From assembly GCA_016868575.1 (NCBI GenBank), contig VGGL01000013.1, positions 1 to 42,476 of the forward strand: 42,476 bases of DNA, in the 5' to 3' direction. A program made the translations under genes and the position numbers. Source of the stretch: Bacteroidota bacterium. Its GTDB lineage: Bacteria; Bacteroidota; Bacteroidia; Bacteroidales; FEN-979. The notes beneath the pieces were generated by a model. It saw only the letters and a program-made list of their open reading frames with translations. It had not been told where the DNA came from and ran no database searches. Positions 6,545 to 15,784 of this stretch are shown here, piece after piece; position 1 is the first letter of the stretch, and each line of letters starts with the position of its first letter.

Positions 6545-8659
6545 ATGAAATTTAAAGATCCAAAAAACGAGATGCGATCCCGCATTTATGTGCTCTATTT
6601 CCTAAGCCTGATCTTTGGGGTTATTGTACTGGTAAAAGCCTCCTACATACAACTCGTCCAAGGGGAAGAACTGAGGGAAAAAGCAGAAAAACAGGAGATG
6701 CGCTATTTCCAGGTGGAGGCGGTCAGGGGGACGATTTACAGCGCAGATGGAATCCCGCTGGCCACCTCTGTGCCCCTTTTTGACATCGCCATGGATGTCA
6801 GACACAAGGTCGTGCCGGACAGTATTTTTCTTTCGGGTGTTGATTCCCTGGCTTACTGCCTGGCCAATACCTTCCGGGATAAAACCAAACAGCAATACAA
6901 GCAGATCCTGTTAAAAGCCAGGGCTAAAGAACGAGGATACGTATTGCTCCAGAAAAATGTGAAATATGATGTCAAGCGGCAGGTTGAGCGCTTCCCCATC
7001 TTTCGTCTGGGAAAAAACCGCGGTGGTTTGATCGCCGATAAGAAGTACCGGCGGGAGTTGATTTATGGTGATCTGGGAAGGAGAACGATAGGATTTATTA
7101 TGGAGGATACAAAAGACAGTGTTGCCCTCGGAATAGAATCGGCATTTGATCAGGATTTGCGAGGCTCCAAGGGGTTGGTGCTGAAACGGAGGATTGCAGG
7201 CAGCGCCTGGCGGCCGGTCAAGAGCGATAATGAGATTGAGCCAAAGAATGGCTGCGATGTGATCACGACCATCGATTTCCGGATGCAGGATGTGGCGGAT
7301 AACGCGCTGCGGAAAGAATTGATCGCTGACAGCGCTGACTATGGATGTGTCATCCTGATGGAGGTGAGAACAGGCCATATCAAGGCTATTATTAACCTGG
7401 CCAAAAACAAACAGGGACAATATGTTGAAGGAGCAAACTATGCCATCAATGACCGGGCAGAACCTGGATCGACGTTTAAACTGGCTTCTTTTCTGATAGC
7501 ACTCGAATTTGGCGGGCTCTCCCTGCACGACAAATTCAATACTGGCAACGGAAAGAAGGTCTACTACAGAAAAACCGTTACAGATGCTCATGGAGGATAT
7601 GGTGTTATTACTGCCCAGCAGATCTTCGAGAAATCTTCCAATGTCGGCACCTCCGAAATCGTTCGCCATTGCTTCCTGAAAAATCCGGAAAAATTCACCA
7701 ATGGGCTGAGAAATCTCTTTGTTCATGACTACGAACTTCAGATCAAAGGAGAACAGAAACCCTTTATCAATAGTCCTAAAGAGAAGCGAACCTGGTCGGC
7801 AGAATCGCTGCACCAGATGGGGTACGGGTACGAAACCTTGCTTACACCCATGCATATGCTCATCTTATATAATGCCGTAGCCAACAACGGGAAGATGATG
7901 CGGCCTCTTCTGGTGAGCAAGATCAGAAGAGCCGGACAAACCATCAAAGTATTCGAGCCGGAGGTTATCAATCCCGCCATTTGCTCGATGTCAACGATTG
8001 ATTCAGCCCACAAGCTACTGGAAGGGGTGGTATCAAATGGAACTGCAAAGACATTATTCAACACGGTGTATCAGATTGCAGGAAAGACGGGTACAGCCAA
8101 GGTTGCTGATGCGGATAAAGGATATGATGTTCCCATCTACAAGGCTTCCTTTGTGGGGTATTTTCCAGCTGACAACCCGAAGTACAGCTGCATTGTGGTC
8201 GTTACCAATCCCACTAAGGGAAAATACTACGGAGGTGCGGTTTCTGCACCGGTATTTAAAGAAATTGCCGATAAGGTCTATGCAATGGACCTGGAGATCA
8301 ACAAACGGGCTGTTAAAGACAGCCTTCGTCCGGTGGTGCCTTTTGCACCGGCAGGTTACCAAAATGAACTGACCACAATCTATGAAACCCTGAATTTCAA
8401 AGTTTCCGACCGGTTCCCGGCCCCTTTGCTGGTGAGGTCGGAAAAGAAAGACCGGGTCGTGAGTTTTCAGCCTTTCCGGTTTTCAAATGGATACATGCCC
8501 GATCTGATCGGCCTGACGGCACGGGATGCGCTCTATTTGCTCGAAAAAATGGGATTGAAGGTCAGGCTTTCAGGCAAGGGAAATGTGATCAAACAATCGG
8601 TTCCTGCGGGAACAAAGATCAGTAAAGGGAATCTGGTTCAAATACAACTGCAAACCTAG
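6545..8659 (+). CDS. ftsI: Septal peptidoglycan transpeptidase FtsI (PBP3-type) with PASTA domain
   Basis: 704 residues. A short cytoplasmic tail is followed by a transmembrane segment (~16-34), then a PBP dimerisation domain (~55-220) and the transpeptidase domain (~255-580). All three active-site motifs are intact: S309-T-F-K312 with the nucleophile serine, S364-S-N366 and K514-T-G516. A single PASTA domain covers ~650-704 (MPDLIGLTARDALYLL). The enzyme crosslinks peptidoglycan at the septum together with the glycosyltransferase FtsW. The PASTA extension makes it longer than E. coli FtsI, as is usual in Bacteroidota. It follows ftsL by 31 bases and is preceded by an unusually good Shine-Dalgarno site. 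murE begins 6 bases later. Confidence 0.95.
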   Translation: MKFKDPKNEMRSRIYVLYFLSLIFGVIVLVKASYIQLVQGEELREKAEKQEMRYFQVEAVRGTIYSADGIPLATSVPLFDIAMDVRHKVVPDSIFLSGVDSLAYCLANTFRDKTKQQYKQILLKARAKERGYVLLQKNVKYDVKRQVERFPIFRLGKNRGGLIADKKYRRELIYGDLGRRTIGFIMEDTKDSVALGIESAFDQDLRGSKGLVLKRRIAGSAWRPVKSDNEIEPKNGCDVITTIDFRMQDVADNALRKELIADSADYGCVILMEVRTGHIKAIINLAKNKQGQYVEGANYAINDRAEPGSTFKLASFLIALEFGGLSLHDKFNTGNGKKVYYRKTVTDAHGGYGVITAQQIFEKSSNVGTSEIVRHCFLKNPEKFTNGLRNLFVHDYELQIKGEQKPFINSPKEKRTWSAESLHQMGYGYETLLTPMHMLILYNAVANNGKMMRPLLVSKIRRAGQTIKVFEPEVINPAICSMSTIDSAHKLLEGVVSNGTAKTLFNTVYQIAGKTGTAKVADADKGYDVPIYKASFVGYFPADNPKYSCIVVVTNPTKGKYYGGAVSAPVFKEIADKVYAMDLEINKRAVKDSLRPVVPFAPAGYQNELTTIYETLNFKVSDRFPAPLLVRSEKKDRVVSFQPFRFSNGYMPDLIGLTARDALYLLEKMGLKVRLSGKGNVIKQSVPAGTKISKGNLVQIQLQT

Positions 8660-8665
8660 CAATCG

Positions 8666-10144
8666 ATGAATCCCGTGCAGAAACAATTGAAAGAAATCCT
8701 GGAATTGTCTTTGGTTCTTGAAATCAAAGGGAAACCCGACATAGTTATCAGCGAGATTACTGCTGACTCAAGGAAGGTTACCCCAGGCAGTCTTTTCATT
8801 GCAACACGGGGAACTCAGACGGATGGGCACAACTTCATCGAGCAGGCCATCACCCAAGGCGCTGTTGCCATCATCGCTGAAGTTTTACCATCCAACCTGA
8901 AGAAAGCCATCTGCTATGTACAGGTTGCTGATTCCACCCTTTTCCTCGGATATGTGGCTTGCCGGTTTTTCGACAATCCTTCTGCCAAACTGCGTTTGAC
9001 AGGCATTACTGGGACAAACGGAAAAACAACCACTGTTACATTGCTCTACCAGTTGTTCCGGAACCTGGGATATAGCTGTGGAATGATCAGCACGATCCGG
9101 AATGAAGTCAACGGAGAGATCCTTACTGCCACCCATACCACTCCGGATGCCATCAGCCTGAACCGGTTGCTGGCGATGATGGTGGAAAAAGGTTGCGACT
9201 ATTGTTTCATGGAAGTCAGTTCCCATGCGGTTGTTCAGCATCGTATCACCGGACTAACCTACGCTGCCGGCGTTTTCTCAAACATCACCCATGATCATCT
9301 CGATTATCACGGAACTTTCGCAGAATACCTGAAAGCTAAAAAAGGATTCTTCGATCAACTTCCGCAGACTGCCGTTGCCATCAGCAACAAGGATGACCGG
9401 AATGGCGAAGTGATGCTGCAAAACACCCGGGCTGCCAGGAAGTTTTACAGCCTGCAGTCGATGGCAGACTTCAATGGACGGATACTGGAAAACAGCCTGA
9501 ATGGCCTGCATATGAGTGTGGATGGTTTCGAGGTCTGGTTCCAGCTTATCGGAGAATTCAATGCCTACAATATCCTGGCGGCATACACCACCGCCATTTG
9601 TCTTGGGATGGAAAAGGTTGAGGTCCTTCAGGGATTAAGCAGATGTGAGCCGGTGGCAGGCCGTTTCAACCAGGTTCGGTCGGATCAAGACGTTACGGCT
9701 ATTGTTGATTATGCCCATACGCCTGATGCCATTGAGAATGTACTGGAGACGATCGTTTCCCTGAGAACGGCTGGAGTGCAGATCATCACGGTGGTGGGAG
9801 CCGGGGGGAACAGGGATCCCTTCAAGCGGCCGGTAATGGCCAGGACTGCCAGCCGGTTAAGCGACAGGGTGATCCTTACATCCGACAACCCGCGCGATGA
9901 AGATCCCGATCAGATCATCGAAGAGATGAAAAAAGGTATCGAATTCCCTGATCAGCTGAAAGTGATCACCATCACCAACCGGAAAGAGGCCATTAAAGCG
10001 GCCTGTGCATTTGCCAGGCCCGGCGACATCATTGCTATCCTTGGAAAGGGGCATGAGAACTACCAGGAGATTAAAGGGATCAGACATCATTTTGATGATC
10101 TGGAAATTGTTCGTGAGTTGTTATCCGTCACGCCAATAACATAA
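8666..10144 (+). CDS. murE: UDP-MurNAc-L-Ala-D-Glu : meso-diaminopimelate ligase MurE
   Basis: 492 residues, full length for the family. N-terminal UDP-binding domain with [16 protein letters not shown]; central ATP-binding domain with GTNGKTT (K120), HTTPDA and EVSSHA; C-terminal domain with VDYAHTPDA and D407-N-P-R410. The DNPR motif marks enzymes that add meso-diaminopimelate and not lysine to the stem peptide, so this organism very likely has mDAP-type peptidoglycan. Cytoplasmic step after MurD. It lies between ftsI and mraY, tightly spaced, with no Shine-Dalgarno sequence. Confidence 0.96.
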   Translation: MNPVQKQLKEILELSLVLEIKGKPDIVISEITADSRKVTPGSLFIATRGTQTDGHNFIEQAITQGAVAIIAEVLPSNLKKAICYVQVADSTLFLGYVACRFFDNPSAKLRLTGITGTNGKTTTVTLLYQLFRNLGYSCGMISTIRNEVNGEILTATHTTPDAISLNRLLAMMVEKGCDYCFMEVSSHAVVQHRITGLTYAAGVFSNITHDHLDYHGTFAEYLKAKKGFFDQLPQTAVAISNKDDRNGEVMLQNTRAARKFYSLQSMADFNGRILENSLNGLHMSVDGFEVWFQLIGEFNAYNILAAYTTAICLGMEKVEVLQGLSRCEPVAGRFNQVRSDQDVTAIVDYAHTPDAIENVLETIVSLRTAGVQIITVVGAGGNRDPFKRPVMARTASRLSDRVILTSDNPRDEDPDQIIEEMKKGIEFPDQLKVITITNRKEAIKAACAFARPGDIIAILGKGHENYQEIKGIRHHFDDLEIVRELLSVTPIT

Positions 10145-10155
10145 AAGCAACGTCT

Positions 10156-11409
10156 ATGCTGTACCATCTCTTTACCTATCTCGATAAAGTGTTCGATGTG
10201 CCGGGCGCCGGGATGTTCCAGTACATCTCCTTCCGTGCTCTCGGGGCAGTGATCACCTCCCTCTTCATCTCCATGATCATTGGACACCGGTTGATCCGTC
10301 TGCTGAAAAGCAAACAGGTAGGAGAAGAGATTCGCGACCTGGGACTGGAAGGCCAGCAAGCCAAGAAAGGAACCCCAACGATGGGAGGCCTGATTATCCT
10401 GGCGGCTATTCTTATTCCAACGCTGCTTTTTGCCAAGCTCAATAATATCTATATCATCCTTATCCTGGTGTCGACTGTGTGGCTGGGATTGATCGGTTTT
10501 CTGGATGACTACATCAAAGTATTCAGGAAAAACAAGAAAGGGCTGGCCGGGAGGTTCAAAATCATCGGGCAGGTTGGATTGGGAATCATCGTCGGAACTA
10601 CCATGTTCTTCAGCGACGATATTGTGATCCGGCAACGAACATCATCTGCGGCAGTGGTTAGAACATCAGAGGTTTTCAACAACGAAGGAGCTCAACAAAA
10701 GTCGACCTTGTTCACACCCACTTCTTCCAAATCGACAAAAACAACGATACCCTTCTTTAAAAACAATGAATTCGATTACGCCATCCTGCTGAAATGGATG
10801 GGCAATGATTACGCAAAATTTGCATGGATCGTGTTCATCCCGATTGTGATCCTGATCATCATTGCCGTTTCCAACGGAGCCAACCTCACGGATGGGATTG
10901 ATGGCCTGGCGACAGGGGTATCCGCCATTATCGGTATCACGCTTGGCATCCTGGCTTATGTCTCCGGCAACATCGTCTTCGCCAGCTACCTGAACATCAT
11001 GTATATCCCTGATACCGGCGAGTTGGCCATTTATATCAGCGCTTTCGTCGGAGCCTGTATTGGGTTTCTCTGGTACAATGCTTACCCGGCACAGGTATTC
11101 ATGGGAGACACGGGCAGCCTGGCTCTTGGCGGCATCATTGCCGTGTTTGCCATCATGATCCGCAAGGAGTTCCTGATCCCCTTGCTCTGCGGCATTTTTC
11201 TCATTGAAAATCTGTCAGTGCTCTTACAGGTCAGCTACTTCAAATTCACCAGAAAAAGATTCGGCGAAGGACGGCGGATATTCAAGATGTCCCCGCTACA
11301 TCATCACTATCAGATACTGGGATATCATGAGTCCAAGATCGTTCTGCGATTTCTGATAGTCGGGATCATGCTGGCCATTATGACGATCATCACACTAAAA
11401 ATAAGATAA
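10156..11409 (+). CDS. mraY: Phospho-MurNAc-pentapeptide transferase MraY
   Basis: 417 residues with about ten hydrophobic segments. Signature motifs are present: GTPTMGG, the acidic pair in [29 protein letters not shown] and the SPLHHHYQ loop. The enzyme transfers phospho-MurNAc-pentapeptide to undecaprenyl phosphate, making lipid I at the inner membrane. A hydrophilic, serine- and threonine-rich insert (~170-205), between transmembrane segments, makes it longer than E. coli MraY (360); such an insert is common in Bacteroidota. The stop codon TAA shares its last base with the ATG of the shortened murD (TAATG), which couples their translation. Confidence 0.95.
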   Translation: MLYHLFTYLDKVFDVPGAGMFQYISFRALGAVITSLFISMIIGHRLIRLLKSKQVGEEIRDLGLEGQQAKKGTPTMGGLIILAAILIPTLLFAKLNNIYIILILVSTVWLGLIGFLDDYIKVFRKNKKGLAGRFKIIGQVGLGIIVGTTMFFSDDIVIRQRTSSAAVVRTSEVFNNEGAQQKSTLFTPTSSKSTKTTIPFFKNNEFDYAILLKWMGNDYAKFAWIVFIPIVILIIIAVSNGANLTDGIDGLATGVSAIIGITLGILAYVSGNIVFASYLNIMYIPDTGELAIYISAFVGACIGFLWYNAYPAQVFMGDTGSLALGGIIAVFAIMIRKEFLIPLLCGIFLIENLSVLLQVSYFKFTRKRFGEGRRIFKMSPLHHHYQILGYHESKIVLRFLIVGIMLAIMTIITLKIR

Positions 11410-11978
11410 TGAATCAGAATCCAAAACATATGACATTTGATTCGCTGGCTTTACAAGGCAAAACACGCATCCCCAGGTCACTGGCTGCTGTCATGGAAGA
11501 CAAGCTCACTGAACTCCGGAAAACCACCATCCGGGAGAGTTTCTCCAACATGCGGAATACACCGCACAGACTGGAATTTGTTGCAAATATTCACGGCATC
11601 GAATTCCTCAATGATTCACGTGCTTCCAGCCTGAATTCAACCTGGTTCGCCCTCGAAAGCATGAACAAGCCGTTGATCTGGATTGCAGGTGGAAGTGGAA
11701 ATAAAGAGGACTTTATCGGATTGGCGGAGTTGATTAAAAAGAAAGTGAAAGCCATTATTTGCATTGGGGATGACCGGAAGGAATTTTCAGATTTTCTTCG
11801 AAACATGGCCCGGAACGTATATGAAGCCGAAACCTTGCAAGAGGCTGTGGAAAGCGCCTACGACCTGGGCCAGAAAGGGGATGTTGTTTTGTTCTCTCCA
11901 GGTTGTCCAAGTTTTGATATGTTCAAGGATTTTGTTGAAAGGGGTGAAACATACCGGCGTATGGTTAAAAGCTTATAA
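11409..11978 (+). CDS. murD: MurD reduced to its C-terminal ligase domain (truncated or repurposed)
   Basis: 189 residues, against about 440 for normal MurD. Only the C-terminal domain is present. The linker LALQGK and the region TTIRESFSNMRNTPHRLEFV align with the start of domain 3. NDSRASS stands where MurD has NDSKATN; IWIAGG and SPGCPSFDMFKDFVERG are the last recognisable elements. The UDP-binding N-terminal domain and the ATPase domain with its GKT loop are absent, so the protein cannot by itself ligate D-glutamate to UDP-MurNAc-L-alanine. Its position between mraY and ftsW is the normal murD position, and the TAATG overlap with mraY is kept. The frame is open and looks translated. Explanations: an in-frame deletion with a full murD elsewhere, a stand-alone domain with a new role, a decaying pseudogene, or an assembly collapse. 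A conserved lysine is arginine here. Confidence 0.85.
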   Translation: MNQNPKHMTFDSLALQGKTRIPRSLAAVMEDKLTELRKTTIRESFSNMRNTPHRLEFVANIHGIEFLNDSRASSLNSTWFALESMNKPLIWIAGGSGNKEDFIGLAELIKKKVKAIICIGDDRKEFSDFLRNMARNVYEAETLQEAVESAYDLGQKGDVVLFSPGCPSFDMFKDFVERGETYRRMVKSL

Positions 11979-12004
11979 TGAAATAAGGTTAAATATAAAC
12001 TTTC

Positions 12005-12010
12005 AGGAGG
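12005..12010 (+). promoter_or_regulatory. Strong Shine-Dalgarno site AGGAGG before ftsW
   Basis: AGGAGG lies 7 bases before the ftsW ATG, in a 39-base gap after the shortened murD. Such sites are rare in Bacteroidota. The same gap contains ATAAGGT, also found before ftsI. Confidence 0.75.
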
Positions 12011-12017
12011 AATTGAC

Positions 12018-13211
12018 ATGCTGCGTTATATCAGGAATATCCAGGGTGATAAAGTGATCTGGGGTATCGTCATCATTTTATCGGTTTTGAGTCTGCTCAC
12101 TGTTTACAGCGCTACCGGGTCGCTGGCCTATGCCAAAAATGATGGCAATACAGAGTATTATCTCATCAAGCAACTGATTGTGGTTGTGGCGGGGTTGCTT
12201 TTCATGTATCTGATACACTTGGTCAAATACACCTGGTACAGCAAAGGCTACATCATTTTTGTAACCTTCCTTCTCAGCATTGGATTCCTTGCTGCCCTGA
12301 TTATCTATGGATTGACAATCAACAGTGCAGCAAGGTGGTTACCCATTCCCTTGACAGGGTTGACTTTTCAGCCGTCAGATTTGGCAAAACCGGCACTGGT
12401 GATGTTTTTAGCAAAACTGCTGGCAAACAACCAGGATAAGATCAAATCGTTGAAGATCTACCTTTTCATGCTGATCCCCATTATCCTGATCTGCCTCCTG
12501 ATATTTCCTTCCAACTTTTCTACTGCTGCTATTTTGTTTGTTTCCTGTCTGGTGCTTATCTGGATTGCCCGTGCCCGGATGGCACATATCGGGCTAACGA
12601 TTCTTGCCGGAGCTGCTTTCGGAGTGATCCTGTTCTTTCTGATCATGCATTACCCCAAGGCTATTCCCAGGGGTGAAACATGGAAGCACCGCATTGAAGT
12701 CTGGCTCGATGATTCGAAAGCTGATCCCGAAGCCGATTATCAGATCACCCAGGCAAAGATTGCAATCGCATCCGGCGGCTTCTTCGGTAAAACGCCGGGA
12801 AAAAGCACCCAACGGAATTTCCTGCCTCACCCCTATTCCGACTTCATCTTTGCTTTCATCATTGAAGAGTACGGGCTGGTTGGAGGCGGCTTTGTCACCC
12901 TGCTCTACCTTACCCTCTTCTTCCGGATTGTCAGAATCGCCAACCGATGCAAGGGTAATTTCGGATCTTTTCTATCCTTCGGTATCGGGTTTCTGATCGT
13001 CTTCCAGGCATTGATCAACATGGGTGTTGCTGTTGGACTGTTACCTGTGACCGGCCAGACGCTGCCATTGGTAAGCATGGGGGGGACTTCACTCTGGTTC
13101 ACGGCCATCTCTATCGGGATTATCCTTAGTGTAAGCAGGGGTCTTGAGATTGAAGCACAGGAAGAAAAAACCTCTTTCAAGATCTCCGATAATTTATATG
13201 CGACTGTTTAA
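12018..13211 (+). CDS. ftsW: SEDS peptidoglycan polymerase FtsW
   Basis: 397 residues with about ten membrane segments. Family signatures are visible: ARWLPIPLTGLTFQPSDLAK near residues 105-125, the IASGGFFGKTPGKS loop near 250-265, HPYSDFIFAFIIEEYG, and PLVSMGGTS near the C-terminus. FtsW polymerises lipid II glycan strands at the septum, working in a complex with FtsI and activated by FtsQ/FtsL-type proteins. The gene starts with an ATG served by AGGAGG. murG follows after 18 bases. Complete. Confidence 0.95.
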   Translation: MLRYIRNIQGDKVIWGIVIILSVLSLLTVYSATGSLAYAKNDGNTEYYLIKQLIVVVAGLLFMYLIHLVKYTWYSKGYIIFVTFLLSIGFLAALIIYGLTINSAARWLPIPLTGLTFQPSDLAKPALVMFLAKLLANNQDKIKSLKIYLFMLIPIILICLLIFPSNFSTAAILFVSCLVLIWIARARMAHIGLTILAGAAFGVILFFLIMHYPKAIPRGETWKHRIEVWLDDSKADPEADYQITQAKIAIASGGFFGKTPGKSTQRNFLPHPYSDFIFAFIIEEYGLVGGGFVTLLYLTLFFRIVRIANRCKGNFGSFLSFGIGFLIVFQALINMGVAVGLLPVTGQTLPLVSMGGTSLWFTAISIGIILSVSRGLEIEAQEEKTSFKISDNLYATV

Positions 13212-13229
13212 TCAACCTGAATTATCTGT

Positions 13230-14330
13230 ATGAAGGCAATCATCAGTGGAGGCGGCACCGGAGGTCATGTTTTTCCAGCCATTGCGATTGCCAACGCACT
13301 CCGGAAGAAGTATCCTGATGCGGCCATTCAGTTTATCGGGGCCACAGGCAAGATGGAAATGGAAAAAGTGCCGGCAGCCGGCTATCCTATCGAAGGGCTC
13401 TGGATCAGCGGTTTCCATCGAAGGATCACGGTGAAAAACCTGTTGTTCCCATTAAAGGTTTTCCTGAGCCTAAGGAAAGCTTCCAAAATCATCAAGACCT
13501 TTCAGCCCGATGTAGTGATCGGTTCAGGAGGATACGCCAGCGGGCCAACCCTCAGAATGGCTGCTAAATCGGGCATCCCAACTGTGATCCTGGAGCAAAA
13601 TTCCTATCCCGGAATGACCAATAAGCTGCTGGCTGATGCTGTCGACCGTATCTGTGTGGCTTATGAAGGGATGGAAGGCTATTTTCCGGCTGAAAAAATT
13701 GTGTTGACCGGTAATCCGATCCGGCAGGACATCACTGACCCAACCGATAAAAAATCCGAGGCGTATATATTTTTCGGTATCGACCCTTCGCTGAAAACAG
13801 TTCTTGTCATTGGCGGAAGCCTGGGAGCCCGTACCATTAACGAAAGCATTGCTTTTAACCTGAGCTTCTTCGGGGATAATAACATCCAGGTCATCTGGCA
13901 AACCGGAAAGATGTACCACCGGGAAGCCCGGGCCAGCGTTGCAGGAAAAAGCAAGGGCAACATCCGGATATTTGATTTCATACAGCGCATGGATCTGGCT
14001 TACGCCTGTGCAGATGTGATCATCTCCAGAGCTGGAGCCATCGCTATCTCCGAGCTTTGCATGGCTGGGAAACCGGCTATTCTTATCCCCTCCCCCAGTG
14101 TGGTCGCTGACCATCAAACAAAAAATGTGAAGGCCCTGGTAGAGCGAAATGCAGCGATTTATTTGAAAGATCATGAAGCCAGGGAAAGGATCAGCCAGGT
14201 CATCCAGGAACTCTTCCAAAACCCTGAACGGATGACCATGTTTGGCAACAACATCCGGGAAATGGCCAAACCTGATGCAGCCGACAGGATCGTTGAAGTG
14301 ATCGTCTCCCTGATTCAGCATAACCAGTGA
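13230..14330 (+). CDS. murG: UDP-GlcNAc : lipid I N-acetylglucosaminyltransferase MurG
   Basis: 366 residues, normal length. Two-domain GT-B fold: the N-terminal glycine-rich loop SGGGTGGHVFPAIAIA and SGGYASGPTLRMA, and the C-terminal domain with VIGGSLGARTIN, SRAGAIAISELCMAGKPAILIPSP and DHQTKNV, which binds UDP-GlcNAc. It adds GlcNAc to lipid I on the inner face of the membrane and so makes lipid II, the substrate of FtsW. It lies between ftsW and murC, with 6 bases to murC. No Shine-Dalgarno sequence. Confidence 0.96.
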   Translation: MKAIISGGGTGGHVFPAIAIANALRKKYPDAAIQFIGATGKMEMEKVPAAGYPIEGLWISGFHRRITVKNLLFPLKVFLSLRKASKIIKTFQPDVVIGSGGYASGPTLRMAAKSGIPTVILEQNSYPGMTNKLLADAVDRICVAYEGMEGYFPAEKIVLTGNPIRQDITDPTDKKSEAYIFFGIDPSLKTVLVIGGSLGARTINESIAFNLSFFGDNNIQVIWQTGKMYHREARASVAGKSKGNIRIFDFIQRMDLAYACADVIISRAGAIAISELCMAGKPAILIPSPSVVADHQTKNVKALVERNAAIYLKDHEARERISQVIQELFQNPERMTMFGNNIREMAKPDAADRIVEVIVSLIQHNQ

Positions 14331-14336
14331 CCAGAG

Positions 14337-15728
14337 ATGTTTAAAACAACGCTCCATACAGTCTATTTTCTTGGTATCGGAGGCATCGGTATGAGCGCCC
14401 TGGCTCAGTATTTTTTAGCCCGGGGAATCAGGGTGTATGGCTATGACCTGACAGAGACAGAACTGACCCGATCGTTGATCAATCAAGGCTGTGATATCCA
14501 TTATCAGCCAGATATTTCGGCCATACCAGTGATTCCTGATCTGGTGATCTACACACCTGCCATACCCCAGGATCATCCGGAGTTGGTGTTCTTGCGTGAA
14601 CAACACGCCAATATCATGAAGCGATCGGAAGTCCTCGGAGAGATCACCCGTCCATATCAAACCATTGCCATTGCCGGGAGTCATGGAAAAACCACCGTGA
14701 CAACCCTCACGGCATTTTTATTTCGGGAAGCCGGAAGACACATGACTGCCTTCCTTGGCGGGATATCTAAAAATTATCAATCGAATCTGATCACCCATGA
14801 AGGGAAAGGGGCTCCCGTGATGATCGTGGAGGCGGATGAGTTTGATCGTTCGTTCCTCAAGCTGGAGCCTTATCTGGCTGTTGTCACATCGGCTGATGCA
14901 GATCATCTCGATATTTACGGGACAGCTGATGCGGTAAAAGAGACCTTTGGCGCATTTATCCGAAAGATCAAACCAGGCGGTCACCTGGTAATCAAAAAAA
15001 ACCTATGCATACCGGTTGATCCGGAACAACCTATCCATGTTTCAACCTATTCCCTCGAAAGCGAGGCTGACTATTATGCCAGAAACCTCCGGATCATCAA
15101 TGAAAAATATGTTTTTGACCTGGCCACGCCACACCGGATAATCCAGGATATTGACCTCGGATTACCTGGTTTATTTAATGTTGAAAATGCCGTTGCTGCC
15201 ATCGCCATTGCCCTGATCGCCGGTATAAGCATCAAACAAATTCGTCAGTCGCTCAAGACTTTTTCCGGCGTCAAAAGGAGATTTGACTATCATGTCCGCA
15301 ACCAGAAACACATCTACCTTGATGATTATGCCCATCATCCGGAAGAATTGAAAGCATGCATCCTGGCTGTAAAGGAATTGCATGGTGACCGGAAGATCAC
15401 CGGAATCTTCCAGCCTCACCTGTTCAGTCGTACCCGTGATCTGGCAGATGGATTTGTTCAAAGCCTGGAACTGCTGGACGATATCATCCTGCTTGATATA
15501 TATCCCGCCAGGGAATTGCCGATCGAGGGGATTACTTCGCAATGGCTGCTGAGCCAAATAAAGAAAGAAGAGAAGATATGTTGTTCGATGGAAAAGGTCA
15601 TGGATCTGATCAAAGTGAAGAATCCCGACTTGCTGCTGACATTGGGCGCCGGAGATATTGATCAACTCGTTGAGCCGATAACAAGGATGCTTAAAGGTGA
15701 CGATGATGAAATTAACAATGGCTGTTAG
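14337..15728 (+). CDS. murC: UDP-N-acetylmuramate : L-alanine ligase MurC
   Basis: 463 residues, full length. The N-terminal Rossmann-like domain has FLGIGGIGMSALAQ, the central domain the ATP loop GSHGKTT (K118), VEADEFDRSF and TSADADHLD, and the C-terminal domain DDYAHHPEELKA and FQPHLFSRT. It adds the first residue, L-alanine, of the stem peptide. All three Mur ligase domains are intact, in contrast to murD in the same cluster. A 56-base gap with its own promoter-like box separates it from ftsQ. Confidence 0.96.
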   Translation: MFKTTLHTVYFLGIGGIGMSALAQYFLARGIRVYGYDLTETELTRSLINQGCDIHYQPDISAIPVIPDLVIYTPAIPQDHPELVFLREQHANIMKRSEVLGEITRPYQTIAIAGSHGKTTVTTLTAFLFREAGRHMTAFLGGISKNYQSNLITHEGKGAPVMIVEADEFDRSFLKLEPYLAVVTSADADHLDIYGTADAVKETFGAFIRKIKPGGHLVIKKNLCIPVDPEQPIHVSTYSLESEADYYARNLRIINEKYVFDLATPHRIIQDIDLGLPGLFNVENAVAAIAIALIAGISIKQIRQSLKTFSGVKRRFDYHVRNQKHIYLDDYAHHPEELKACILAVKELHGDRKITGIFQPHLFSRTRDLADGFVQSLELLDDIILLDIYPARELPIEGITSQWLLSQIKKEEKICCSMEKVMDLIKVKNPDLLLTLGAGDIDQLVEPITRMLKGDDDEINNGC

Positions 15729-15760
15729 TAAAAACAAATGAATGCAGGGCCTGAAACCCG

Positions 15761-15768
15761 TAATTTTG
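15761..15768 (+). promoter_or_regulatory. -7 box TAATTTTG, internal promoter for ftsQ-ftsA-ftsZ
   Basis: Exact TAnnTTTG match in the only sizeable gap between murC and ftsA. Transcription would start near 15774, 11 bases before ftsQ. It would let the late divisome genes be expressed apart from the cell-wall genes. No clear -33 element. Confidence 0.55.
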
Positions 15769-15784
15769 CAACACTTACAGAAAG

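Noticed and set aside
6911-7855. 314-codon minus-strand open frame opposite ftsI
   Set aside because: Lies wholly antisense to the clearly conserved ftsI coding sequence; its translation has no recognisable domain.
13524-14357. 277-codon minus-strand open frame opposite murG
   Set aside because: Antisense shadow of murG; codon pattern belongs to murG.
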